Origin: Iris pallida
Lineage: Eukaryota > Streptophyta > Magnoliopsida > Asparagales > Iridaceae
Direction: 5' to 3'
Length of the DNA: 64,000 bases
Assembly (NCBI GenBank): GCA_029216955.1
Contig: JANAVB010016199.1
Span: 11,169,595 to 11,233,594 of the forward strand
In this document: in pieces, positions 34,243-45,556 of the stretch
Numbering within the stretch: position 1 is the first letter of the stretch
Layout: the number at the start of each line of letters is the position of its first letter
Made by a program: the position numbers and the translations under genes
The notes under the pieces: model-generated
What the model saw: only the letters and a program-made list of their open reading frames with translations
Databases searched by the model: none
Told to the model about the DNA's origin: nothing

Positions 34243-34718
34243 TGTAAAACCCCTGAATTTTTGGAAATTTTTTTTTATTAATTGCCTTAAATATGATTTT
34301 ATGGAAATTTTTATATTTGTTGTTTTTAAATTATTAATCGATTTCATGTTTAACATTTATTTATTTATTCATTTAATTAGCTAGCTTTTTAAAGGAACTA
34401 AAGTAAATATTGTTGTAAATAATAATAGTAGTATTAATGCTCTATTATTTTGTTATTACCAATATAACTATATCATTTTTATTATTTATTTTTATATTTA
34501 TCATTATTATCATTTTTATAATCATTATTTTTATTATTATAATTTATTTATTTATTTATCTCTTAGAAATAAAATTTTTGTGTACAATTATAAAGGTACA
34601 GCATTTTACAAGTCTAGAAATTCTGAAAATATTTTGTATATATTTTTCTAGAATTTTGGGTAAAAAAATTTTATACGTTTAAAATGATATACATATATAT
34701 ATATATATATGTAAAATG

Positions 34719-34791
<73 letters not shown>

Positions 34792-37366
34792 CTTATATCC
34801 TTAAAAGTTTTTGTTAAAAAAAAAATTTTAAATGAAACCGCTACTGTACCTCTCCCTTCTCCCAGGGCCGGGCCCACTCTGCTGGCATAAGTCCAGAGCT
34901 AACTCTCGTTAGCTTTTTTTTTTTAAAAAAAAAATTAATGAACATACTGTTCATTCTCTCCACAGCCCGAGCCGCGCGGGTTTGCTCGATAGTTAGGAAA
35001 CCCAAAATTTCGAACTCCTCCAATTCTTCACAAAATCTTTTTAATATTTTTTTGTGCAATTCTAGTATGATTCTCTACAGGATTACACTAAATCTGGGAG
35101 TATTTAAATTCAAATGGATTGAAATAAAAATTCTCAAATATATGGCTATATAATCACCCGAGAGACTCCACCCCAACCCTCTCTCCTCGACTTCAACTTC
35201 TGGAAGGCTCGCTACAACCCCCTACCTTCCGTGCACACCTCGGACCATCTGCAGTTTTGGAAGACCCTTTCTGGCCAAGCCATCAACCAAATTAAAAATC
35301 TAATTGAACAACCTAGAAGTCAACCCATAGGGCTACAGAACCCACTTCGTAGATTCTGATTTCTTCGACTGAGCACCAAGAAAACTGATTTCGAAAATTT
35401 AGAAAAAATTTGCTTTTCAAAATAGAAATTTGTGAAAATCTCTCCGATACGACGTGCGTCCCGTCAAACCGGACGACGTGGTCGCGCACTATATGCATCG
35501 AAAGACGCATATAGATGTTGTCGACGTATGGGAACTGACGGAACTCAGTTTCATCGCGTGTGTGCGACGAAATCAGTGCGTATCCGTCAAGATACCCCCG
35601 TATCGACGCTTTGCAAACTTGGCCCTAACTTTGTGCACGTTCGTCAAATCGAGACGAAACTTGCGCCAACAGGTCTGAATCGAAATTCTGGTCCTGCATG
35701 CCAAGTTTGGTCCAATTCTGAGAAGGTTGATCGGAACGCCAAAATTGGCGGGCCTGCGACCCGATCCAACGGGCGATTTTGTGCACGGCTCATCGGAATC
35801 CAAAATTGGACATACCGTTGGGTTCGTCTCCTCAAACCGAATCTGTAGACATATAGTTTGATGACTTTAGAGACCGTAGGTTCTGGCACGTGTTTCGGTG
35901 CAAAGCGGGTCCAATGGCGGACATCGTTTTGACCCGAAATTATGATTTTGCCCCTGTTCCAGAATTGTACTTTTGGACAGACATTTTCTAGGTATATCTT
36001 CTTCACCGAGATCATTTTTGATGTTTGTTTCAGCGTCTGGAGTCATCTGTGATTTGTGAGTTTTGGTGCTGACACTTGCTACTCTTGGATTGCCCTTCTC
36101 GCACCGCAGGCAAGTATACCTTGCTATGATTTCTGATTATGCATATTTATTTCAGTATGTTTATTTATTTATTTTCTATTCATTTGTTTAAACTGCGCGT
36201 TCAAGTCACACTTGGGTGCAAGCGACTATATTAGTCGTTCTTTTTTTTTTGTTTTTTTCTTTATTTATGCATATCGACCTAGAGTTAAGAGACGACCTCA
36301 TGTGTATGAAGTATTCTATGCTTCATTGGCCCTGACACTTGTGTATCACGAGTCACGAGTCTCATATAGATCTCGGACGTACGTATCGACTGGCCATCGG
36401 TGCGCACATGCCGTGCGATAGGCAATAACTGCTAATAGTTATGGTTGTCTAGAAGACTTAGCAGTTATTAGAAATGTCGTGATGTGGATACAGCACGTGT
36501 AGTATATAGGATAGGAGGAGACAACTATTAGGCGTAGGGGCTTTCACTCGTTTACTTTTCTCTAGACGCCCTTAGTGACTCAGTCGAGTGCTAATGGGCC
36601 GTGTATTTACTTTCCTCTAGCTGCCGTTAGTGACTCACCCAAGAGCTAGTGGTCGTGCATTTATTTTTCTCTAGATGCCCCTTAGCTCTCGCTCGAGTGC
36701 TAATGGGCCGTGCATTTACTTTTCTCTAGACGCCACTAGTGCCTTGGTTGAAATGCTAACGCGCCGTATTTCTAGCTTAGGAAGGCCCCTGTGTGGAACG
36801 TTGTCTTCTAATTGCATTTTCACATAGACGGTTAGGTAGCCCAGTTGTTGTTTATATTACAGTTATTGTAGCATATTTTTCTGTATCTTGTTACGTCCCT
36901 CTGAGGACCTGGTGATCTCTCAAGGATTAGACGAGCAGGACTATAATGAGGGGTACGGTACAGCATTGGATCCATCATACATCGGTGACGAGGCATCTCC
37001 TGCTCATACTTAGTTTTTACTCTTTATTATCTGCGACCATGTATTGGACATCTTTTATATTTCTTTTCTTGCTATTTGAGGAGGTTGGACTCCATTTTAT
37101 TTGAGACTATTTTCATAGCTGTTTGGAGTGGGTATGTCCACTCGGCTATATTTTGACATCATCATTTATCTTATTTAGTAGACTTTATTATATTCTCTGT
37201 GTTGAGCTGTGAATGAGATTTAGTTATATTATTGTGGCTTATCATGTATTATTATTATAGCTTATGTACCAATACGGAGATTACCACATATTGGTGTATT
37301 CTTCGTATAAGTACAGCTGGCATGTACGTATTCCTAGTCCTACGTATTTGGGACTGGGGCGTTACA
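34243..37366 (+). repeat. E3 3' LTR (3124 bp) with a roughly 290-bp deletion
   Basis: Collinear with the 5' LTR except that the stretch corresponding to about 29794-30083 is missing; the junction is at CTGCAGTTTTGG (35250-35262). The deletion removes the CAG/GTATGCC donor of the 5' LTR. The TATA box is retained. Confidence 0.9.
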
Positions 37367-38050
37367 CCACATTAGGGGCGAGGGTTAGTAGTTGTTCAAA
37401 CCTGCGAGTCCACACTAGGGGCGAGGGTTTGAGTATTCGATTGGTTATCCGTTGACATCATGACATCGTGTTCTCTTGTTCTCCTCCAGCAGTTCGTTTA
37501 TGCGTAGTGGTTATTTCAATCGTGTATAGTCGTATTTTCGTGTTGATTGGTCTTTTCCCATTTATTTCTTGTATTTTCTTTATTACATGATAAACTGCTA
37601 GATAGGCATATTTTTATGTATCTTGCTATGTCCCCTGAGGACCTGATGATCTCTTCAGGTTAGTAATTGTATGGAGTTAGCTAGTAGTTCTGGACGGCAG
37701 ATGTGATGATACGCTTGCGCGATTCAGGTATTGTTATTATGTTTGTTATTCTTTCATGCTTTACATTCCTTATCATGAGATATCTTGCTTATTGATTCAG
37801 TTTAAAGACACTGGTTATATTTCTTGGAGTCTCATCGGACATATATGCTAGTGGGCTACAGACCACGACCCATAGTTGTTCATTCATGCTTATATTACTT
37901 TTGTAGATTTGAGATATAGATTGCAATGCCATGATTTAGCAGTATACCATGATCTTGACAGCTTATACGTACTCGAGTTGGGCTGGAGTCCGCTCAAATA
38001 CGTAGCTGGCATGCTCACGAGCTTGCGCCTGAAAAGTGGGTGTGGGTCGT

Positions 38051-38110
38051 GACCGCTTCAATTTTATTCGTCGCAAGTTAGGTATTCTTTATATTATCTT
38101 GGAAGCATAA
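38051..38110 (+). pseudogene. pol: Copia A RNase H C-terminal tail after S1
   Basis: Reads DRFNFIRRKLGILY and on to TAA at 38108-38110. It directly continues TKPLAE from 26700, proving that S1 plus E3 are insertions in copia A. No copia A 3' LTR follows. Confidence 0.85.
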
Positions 38111-39529
38111 TGATTAATTTTCGAAAAATGACTTGGTATTAATGTTCCAAACAGTTGTACGCTGAAAGCATCCATACGCCATGCATCTCATTCAAAGTAT
38201 TTCAAACTCAACCAAGTTAGAAAACTTGAAGGGGATCTTGTAGAAGCATGAAAAATACAGAAGCCATGCGTCCTACAAACCCTACACAACCCATCACACG
38301 TGCCATCAAGACCTACTCTCAAAGGACCATGCGCCTACAAGAGCTTCAAGTCGCTACGCCATCAAGGATGTTACTCTTAGGTGCCCTCTCGACCAAGGAG
38401 CATTTAATGCTGATCTGACAACGATGTCAGTTGTCAGTCGATGCTTCGAAAAAAGTGCAACACGCGTCGATCCCCGTACAAATGATGACAATTTAGAAAC
38501 CGAGGAGCCACTCTCCTCACAAACCCCAATGCCTATACAACAAAATGTATTTGGCGTAAGATAGTGCAAGCGTAGCCAAGCATTCCCCATGTATTTGGCG
38601 TAAGACAGTTATACAACGCCACGTGGACAATAAATGACATGCTTCGTCCAGTCCCATGCGACTACTGCTACGTTAAGTCTCTCATGACTATGGCTATGCC
38701 AAGTCGGTCATAAGCAAAGGCTGTGCAGAGCGTAGGGTCAACTCTATGCCAACAACTCATTTTTCCATCATAAAAAATCTCGTACGCCAAAGTCAGTCTT
38801 CAACCTAAACTTTTTGTGGCGTAGGGATCTCCTTTACTCCAACAGCCCGAGATCTTTGAGCAAAGCACACGCACCACATGTCATTAACTCAGTTTTAGTC
38901 ATGAACGGGTGCCAACCACCCAAGATCTCAACAACAGATGAATCTCAGCAAATGCTATGTGTCGGCTCATCCACAGCCCAACAGTACAGTTACAACAGAT
39001 TCAGTTCTACCTTCACGCATGCAGCACCCCTGAGCCCACCAGATTATACGCGTAATGTTCCTATGCACATGAGTGGATCATTCCACAAAATAGCTATAAA
39101 TAGAAGGGGTTGTCCTTCATTCCAAGCCCAAACATCCTGAGAGTCAGAGCAGACTTCAGAGAAACGAATTATTGTCCCCTTACAACTAAACATGAAGACT
39201 TGTAATTCCCTCCCGACTGTTGTTGGGTCGTCAATGGAGTAAAGGAGTTAGAAGCAGTATTCAATCTCCATTGTCATACATCCCTAGAAAAAGAATTGTA
39301 CTCGAAGGATCCCATCAAGATCGACATTGTACTCTCTTCCATTTATTAAATACAAACGTTCATTTTAACTTTTTAATAGCAGACAACTACAACCTGACCG
39401 ATTTATGTTCTTGGGAGAGTCGTCAGACTTCGTCCTGAGGAATAAGATTCTGATCCATGCACCTATAATGCACCACTCCGAGATAAAAATACAAAATCTT
39501 AGAAAAAACAATAGTATCAAAAATATAAT
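38111..39529 (+). repeat. Family Y LTR, plus strand, with TATA box; no coding content
   Basis: TATA box GCTATAAATAGAAGG near 39088. Downstream 39200-39340 matches the minus-strand Y copy (GTCAAYGGAGTAAAGGAG). Upstream it carries scattered ATGCGCC/ATACGCC words (38170-38350) and a short direct repeat ATGTATTTGGCGTAAGA (about 38543 and 38589). Exact borders unresolved; probably solo or truncated. Confidence 0.5.
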
Positions 39530-40780
39530 CTATAGATTCTAATCAGGTCTGGGAGCATGTAGTACCACCTACTGGTGTTAAAGCCATTGGATGCAAGTGG
39601 GTCTACAAGAGAAAAAGAGGAGCAGATGGTAAGGTTGAAACCTTTAAGGCATGACTTGTTGCGAAAGTTTTTTTTCTTAGAAAGAGAGTATCGATTATGA
39701 GGAAACATTTTTGCCAGTAGCCAGGCTTAAGTCTATCTAGATTCTTTTATCTAGTGCAACTCATCTCGATTATAATTTTTAGAAATGGATGTCAAGACAG
39801 CTTTCCTTAATGGAAGTCTTGAGGAAAACATCTATATAAAGCAACCAGACGGGTTCACTGAAAAGGGCCAAGAGTATCTTGTTTGTATGCTCAAGAAGTC
39901 TATTTATGGACTTAAACAAGCTTTCAAATCTTGGAATATCATTTTGATCATGTGATAAAATTATATGGATTTGATCAATGTTCGGACGAATCATGTGTAT
40001 ACAAAAAATGTGACAAAAATATGGTAGTATTCCTAGTACTTTACGTGGATGACATCTTGCTCATTGGAAACAATGTAAAAGGTGTTATCTAAGGTAAGGG
40101 TATGGTTATCCAAACAGTTTGATATGAAGGACTTGGGAGAAGCTTGTCACATCCTTAGGGTCAAAGTTCTACGAGATCGCAAGAAAATGATGTTGGGCTT
40201 ATCTCAAGCTACCAATATCGATATTGTACTAACTTATTTTAACATGCAAAATTCCAAGAAAGTTTTCTTACCTTTTAGGCATGGAATTACACTATCAAAG
40301 GAATAGTATCCGAGGACACCTAAAGAGATAGAGGATATGAAAGTGATTCCTTATGCTTCAGCAGTAGGAAGCTTAATGTATGCAATACTATGTACGAGAC
40401 CAGACATCTACTTTGCCATTGGCATGGTTATAAGATATCATTCTAACCCTGGACAAGATCACTGAACCGACGTAAAGCATATTCTGAAGTAACTGAAAAG
40501 TACTAAAGATTATATGATGGTTTACCAAGCAAATAGTTTAGTGCCCTTAGGATTTACAGACTCAAATTTTCAGTCAGATAGGGATTCCATAAAATCTACC
40601 TCAGGTTATGTACTTACCTTGGAAGACGGAGCCATAGTATAGAGGAGCATCAAGAAAAAAATGTATTGTTGATTCCATCATAGAAATCGAGTATATGATA
40701 GCCTCTGAGGCAGCCAAAGAAGAGGTTTGGCTCATAAACTTTCTATTGGACATGAAAGTGCTACTTAGTTTCCCTACGAC

Positions 40781-41876
40781 CAGGACCGGCCCTGAGATTC
40801 GGAGGATCATGTTTAAAAACTGAATATTAAGACCCTATTAATGATACTACGTTTAATTTAATTCTTCTTAAGAAATGACCAATGTGTACAAGTAAAAATT
40901 AATAAGAAAATATCATTTAACTTTCATGTATTAGAAGAATTGTATTGATCGAACAACTATAACGTTGAAACATTTAAAAATTAGTACTCAAACCTACAAA
41001 ATCTACATAAATTCATTTGCAGAAGAAGCTTGTTAGCAAAGAGAAGATGAAACATGTTAATCAAAATGTTCAATATACATAGTAGCAAGATTTTTTTTTA
41101 TTCGAATGCATTTTGCTTTGAATCATCTTTTATTTTTCAAAATCTCATGTTTTACTTATTATGATTATGTTCAAAAAATATACCAAGTTATTTTTTCCAT
41201 GTTCCAAACTTATATTTATTTCTAGCAAAGGCTATGGGTTTCTGGCATGTAAAAGCTATTTTAAAAAAACCAATTCAAATAATACGCATCGAAAAAAATT
41301 TAAAACCACATTTATTCCAAAAAAACTTGTGTTCTACTTGCTAAATAAAATTTTGTTCTACATTATATCAAATTATTTATCGAAATTTGTATTTTTCTCT
41401 AATAGATGCTAGAGGTTTTTGGATTAAAAGATATTTTCAAAAAAAAATATTAAATGGAGATCTAAGGGATTGAACCTTGTACCTACCATATAAAAAACAA
41501 ACACTTTGCCACTTTCGGTTTTTGGATATAAAATGAGATCTAAGGGATTGAACCTTGTACCTACCATATAAAAAACAGACACTTTGCAATATATCAAATT
41601 ATTTCTCAAAATTTGTATTTTTCTCTAATAGATGCTAGAGCTTTTTGGATATAAAAGCTATTTTCAAAAAAAAATTAAATGGAGATCTAAGGGATTGAAC
41701 CTTGTACCTACCATATAAAAAACAAACACTTTGTCACTTGAGCTAGATTACTACATTGTCATATTTAACTATGCGTAATAAAAATATTATAACAATGAAC
41801 TTCCAAAAATAAGGGCCATCTATGTTAGAGGGCCATGTTCAGTCGCTCCTGAGGAACATGCTCGGGGCCGCCCCTG
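40781..41876. mobile_element. hAT-type non-autonomous DNA transposon (1096 bp)
   Basis: Terminal inverted repeats CAGGACCGGCCCTGAG (left) and CAGGGGCGGCCCCGAG (right, complemented), 13 of 16 matching and of classic hAT form. An 8-bp target duplication flanks it: CCTACGAC (40773-40780) and CCTAAGAC (41877-41884), 7 of 8 matching. It splits the copia B RNase H domain. No transposase frame is present, so it must have been moved by an element elsewhere. Interior is AT-rich with three copies of a tRNA-like block. Confidence 0.85.
41455..41750 (-). repeat. Three tRNA-promoter-like repeats inside the hAT element
   Basis: Copies at 41455-41515, 41532-41588 and 41680-41750. On the minus strand each has GGTTCAATCCC, resembling the pol III B box. 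The last copy also has TAGCTCAAGTG, resembling an A box, about 30 bases upstream. No cloverleaf can be drawn, so these are not tRNA genes. Confidence 0.6.
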
Positions 41877-42177
41877 CCTAAGACTATTATCTTTATTATG
41901 ATAATGGTGGTTCAGTTGCAAACTCGAAGGACCTATGAGCCCATAAAATTGGTAAACACATTGAGTGCATGTACAACCTGGTACGACTCGTAAAGAGAGG
42001 AGATGTTGTGATCAAGATAACATCAGCGGACAACCTAGTTGATCCCTTTACAAAGAGCTTACCAACTAAGGCTTTTGATGGTTATGTTGAGGGAATGAGA
42101 GTCAGATGCGTAGCAGCATGACTTTAAGTATAAGTGGGATATTTGTAACAATATACTAAAAAAGCAATGCTTTGAGT

Positions 42178-42190
42178 ATAAGTGGAAGAT
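42178..42190 (+). other. Copia B polypurine tract
   Basis: ATAAGTGGAAGAT immediately before the LTR start TGTTAG; the usual AAGTGGGAGATTG form of TNT1-like elements, slightly changed. Confidence 0.6.
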
Positions 42191-43444
42191 TGTTAGTGTT
42201 ACATACTAAAAGTATCACTTTTGTTTTAACTATATTTCTTTATATTTTTTTGAATGAAAATCATATGTACAAATGTTTGCATATTATATTTGTTATAATG
42301 TTAATGCAAGTGTCTGATATTCTACATTGTAGATTATATGGTGTGTGATGACACACAGAAGATCATATTGTCAGTTCCATGTAGAATATATAAATGATTC
42401 ATAATCTAAATGGATTTGGACAAACCATTGATAAGGTGTAGTGTAATATGGTATTAGTCTATCTTCACTATAGGTTTACACTAGTGCACTTTGTGTGTAT
42501 TGAACAAGACCACTTGAGATTATTCTCTTTGTGCTGACTACATAAGAGAACAAACACCTACGTTATTATGGATGCTTGTGCTCTTAATCTGGATATAATA
42601 ATATACATGTCACTCCCGTTTCCCGTTATACGTATTTTTAGTATACGTATGCGAATTTCTGACAATTGTTAGGTGGCCCAATGTTTTGACTTGTCCTGTT
42701 TAGCTTGATCCTGGTTTAATCTTGCCTTGGTTTATTTGGTTTGGTTCAAGATGACTTGACTTGACTTGGCTTGACTTGGTTTATTTTGGTTCATCTTGGC
42801 TTGGCTTGGCTTGGCTTGGTTTGGTTTATTTTGGTTTGAGATGAGAGGAGTTGCTATATAAGTCAACTATCCCCTCTCTCTCTCTCTCTTCATTACTCTT
42901 CTTCATTTACTTCTTCTTCTTCTCCATTACTCCTCCCACCCACCTAAGAAACCCTAGGCAAGTACAACTTGCTTCATGATGGATCTTCCATTTTTATTTT
43001 TCTATTCTCTTCTCCACTTGATTCTAAGCCTCTTTAGAACTTGGCATTTTTTGTTTTGATGGATGGATTTTTGTATATCTAAGTTTTGATTTTTTTTTTT
43101 CTTGTTTTTCTTAGTTTTGATCTAGTAAAGCTTGGTATTTTCTAAAACCAGTCATCCCAGGCTGTAGGAAATCTCGTTTTATGCAGTTTAGACCCTTGGA
43201 AGTCTCAATTAGGACTTGTTTTGAGAAAGTTATGGCTATGGCAAGTTTTTGGAACTTCTATGACTGAACTTGTTGTTTAGGAACGACGAACCCCATATGC
43301 CGAAACCTCCATGCGCCCGGGAGGCCATGCGCCGAGAGGCCATGCGCCGTGAAGTCCCGGCAACGCATCTTTTGACTCCGAGCGTGTCATGCGCGTAGGT
43401 TCCATACGCGCATGTACTGAAGACACATCATGAGTCTCTCATTA

Positions 43445-43690
43445 TGATATGCCTATATCTGGCCATACGCCTATATCTGGCTATGCGCCTCTTTGGCCAT
43501 GCGCCTATATCTGGCCATGCGCCTATATCTGGCCATGCGCCTATATCTGGTTATGCGCCTCTTTGGCCATGCGCCTATATCTGGCCATGCGCCTATATCT
43601 GGCCATACGCTTCTTTGGCCATGCGCCTATATCTGGCTATGCGCCTCTTTGGCCATGCACATATATCTGGTCATGTGCCTATGATGGTCC
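43445..43690 (+). repeat. S2 tandem array of two unit lengths built on ATGCGCCT
   Basis: Alternating 18-bp units (GGCCATGCGCCTATATCT) and 16-bp units (GGCCATGCGCCTCTTT), about 13 in all with point changes. Because 18 is divisible by three and 16 is not, all three plus frames stay open in parts, giving spurious ORFs. More ATGCGCC words lie on both sides (43300-43370, 43700-43800). Confidence 0.9.
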
Positions 43691-44097
43691 AGCACCTCTC
43701 TGGCCATGCGCCATCCTGACCCTGGTGTCCATTCATGCCCAGGCGCCCATGCTTGCCTAGGCGCCCATCTATCCTTAGGCGCCCATTGTGATGCGCCTAC
43801 CCCCTGCTCCTTCCTTGTTCTTGCAGTTGTCTACATGTTTTGTTATATACATATGTCCTGAGTTTTGACCCGAACTGAGCATGACCTGACTTGGCTGTAA
43901 CACGAACTTGGCTTGCACTCGAGCTTTGACTTGGACTTGAACATGATAATTCTAGGCTATGATCTGAACTTGACATGAACACGGCATGATAACTCCTTTG
44001 GTATCCTGTCGTGGTACACTCTTGACCAGTAATTATTGATATGACAAGTACTTATAGCATGAGCATGACATGTTAACATGAACCCTTCTTGATAATC

Positions 44098-44260
44098 TTG
44101 ATAGTGGCCCGTCGAGGTGCACTCTTGACAAGCACTCTTGACATGATAAGAAACTTGACATAACATGTATAATCTTGATAGTGGCCCATCAAGGCGCACT
44201 CCTGACAAGTAATCTTGACAAGTAACAAGTAACCTGACATGACATGATAATCTTGAAAGG
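44098..44260 (+). repeat. S2 direct repeats with CTTGATAGTGGCCC
   Basis: A unit of about 75 bp (CTTGATAGTGGCCC, then GCACTCYTGACAAG) occurs twice, with a weaker third copy near 44008. No coding content. Confidence 0.6.
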
Positions 44261-45172
44261 CTGTTGCGACGACTACCCTGACTTGCTAAGTAACTCTTGT
44301 CTTGACACCGTGGTTGATTCTCTTGATTGTGCCTGTACAAACTACATGTCTCGTCTTGCATCATGTCTAGGACATGGATTCCTGGTTACCACGGTCAGGA
44401 ATTCATAATGAATCTGACTAGGTTAATAACTAGATTGATCAAGTAGTTCATATAGAGAGATTTTCTCAATTACAGGCGATCCCGTTATCCCGGCCACACC
44501 TGAGTGGACTTGTAGCCTGCCGATGAGTAGGGCATATTTCCAACCCACTGTCATATGGGGCACTTCTTGAACACAAATGTACTAAGGTACACCAAGTCAT
44601 CTTGTAACTTATGTAACTCATGTAATCTTGATAACTCTAAGCAACCTCGCTTGGATAACCTGGAAAGCTGCAGGGCTTGTGACTTAAGAATATCTCAAAT
44701 GCATCTTGTTACTAACTAGGCCTGTGATACCCTAGTTAGCTCATGATAGCAAGCCGTAAGACTTGATTGGTTGTCACTACCACATTTCTAGTGTGAGGGT
44801 ATTTTTGTCATTTTTGGGGTTATTTGAATTTATTAGAATTTATTAGAATTTATGGGAATTTTTAGGATTTATTTGGAATTGTTTGGACTAGATTGATATT
44901 TGGCTAGTTTGGACTCATGTAGACCAACCTAGGAGCTAACCCTAGTTAGTTGGACTTGGTTAGGAATTGTGACTCTAGTCTAACCTAGCCTAATCTATGG
45001 TTTGGTCATTAGAACCTATTTAGCTATAGGAATTAGAAAGCCATGACTTATGTTTTTAGAGCTTTTAATTAATTAAATAAACCATAGCTCATGTAACTTG
45101 GCCCAAGCCCAAACTACCAAACCCTAACCCTAAGCATAGTGGTCGGCCACCTAGTGTCTTGGGATTCCTCTA

Positions 45173-45181
45173 CTATAAAAT
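45173..45181 (+). promoter_or_regulatory. E4 LTR TATA box with upstream telo-box
   Basis: CTATAAAATC, about 40 bases after AAACCCTAACCCTAAG; the same pair is at 54055-54118 in the 3' LTR. A strong donor consensus AAAGAG/GTGAGTTCC follows at 45241, so the first exon would be only a few tens of bases. Confidence 0.6.
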
Positions 45182-45355
45182 CTCTCCTAGATTTTAGGGC
45201 TAGCCTCTTTTAGGGTTTATCCAAAGTTCTAAGAAAAGAGGTGAGTTCCATCTTTAGAAATTCTTATAAAATTCATTTTAAATCCTTTCTTCCCCAAACC
45301 AATTTCATTAGGACCTAAAATCAATCCTCTTGCTGCTGGTATTGGTTATTTGTAG

Positions 45356-45435
45356 GGAAGCAACAATTTGTGAGATTTTGGGTGGCTTGAGGAATCATTC
45401 TATTTGGGGATTTTTCACCCATTGTTCATCAAGAG
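45356..45435 (+). CDS. E4 5' LTR exon A (putative, 80 nt)
   Basis: Acceptor TTATTTGTAG, 80 bases, donor CAAGAG/GTAACT. After one leading base it reads EATICEILGGLRNHSIWGFF and on to SSR, with no stop. Its last base plus the first two of exon B make Gly, keeping the frame. In the 3' LTR the acceptor is TTTGCAG (54292-54371). No ATG lies in this frame, and the best upstream exon (ending 45240) has a TAA, so the start is unknown. Confidence 0.35.
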
Positions 45436-45556
45436 GTAACTTTCCCATTTCTCCATGGATTTTCATTTTGTCTTCACCAATAGGAAGCCCTAAGGGTCCC
45501 CTAAGATTCTGGATAGGTTTTGTGTCGGGTGTCTTGGGTTTTGTGTTCGTTTTGGA

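Larger units (their letters stand above)
28809..37366 (+). mobile_element. Element E3: complete gag-only Tekay-like retrotransposon (TR-GAG type)
   Basis: 5' LTR 28809-32192 and 3' LTR 34243-37366, both TGTAAAACCCC...GTTACA. The 5-bp target duplication CCACA is present on both sides (28804-28808 and 37367-37371). Internal region 32193-34242 holds a PBS, one intact gag frame and a PPT, but no protease, RT, RNase H or integrase. This is the layout described as TR-GAG in plants. It would need pol supplied in trans. The two LTRs are very similar by eye apart from one large deletion, suggesting a relatively recent insertion. Confidence 0.9.
26701..38050 (+). repeat. S1: Tekay-like solo LTR in copia A, split by E3
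   Basis: Two parts, 26701-28808 and 37372 to about 38050, form one LTR with start TGTAAGCCCACTTCC and end near GGGTCGTGA. There are no internal coding or PBS sequences, so it is a solo LTR. Copia A RNase H stops exactly at 26700 and resumes at 38051. The right border seems to have lost a few bases through a shared GAC, so a clean target duplication is not visible. TATA near 27350 (CCTATATATAT). Donor-like sequences: CGAG/GTAAGC near 27500 and CAG/GCAAGTATACC near 28225. Confidence 0.75.
39530..42121 (+). pseudogene. pol: Copia B reverse transcriptase and RNase H (5'-truncated, split by hAT)
   Basis: TNT1-like copia. RT motifs: VWEHVVPPTGVKAIGCKWVY at the truncated start (39552), MDVKTAFLNGSLEENIY (about 39785), YGLKQA, then LYVDDILLIGN with the intact catalytic YVDD (about 40040), and a frame 40082-40306 with LSKQFDMKDLGEACHI. 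RNase H: STSGYVLTL (about 40590), then broken by the hAT element after MKVLLSFPT. It resumes at 41885 as YYDNGGSVANSKD, GKHIECMYN and DNLVDPFTKSLPTKAFDG, ending with a stop at 42119-42121. Several stops and small shifts. No gag, protease or integrase remains on the left. Confidence 0.85.

Noticed and set aside
41680..41750. tRNA gene on the minus strand
   Set aside because: A/B-box-like words only. No acceptor stem or anticodon arm can be formed, and it lies inside a hAT element.
42191..42664. A 474-bp copia B LTR ending at CTGACA (42664)
   Set aside because: The sequence after 42608 begins a different LTR (TGTCACTCCCG) whose end at 58534 is flanked by the same TACA. The copia LTR resumes after 58538.
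43444..43719. Open frames of 60-100 codons in all three plus frames
   Set aside because: They are translations of the 18/16-bp tandem array and have no independent support.
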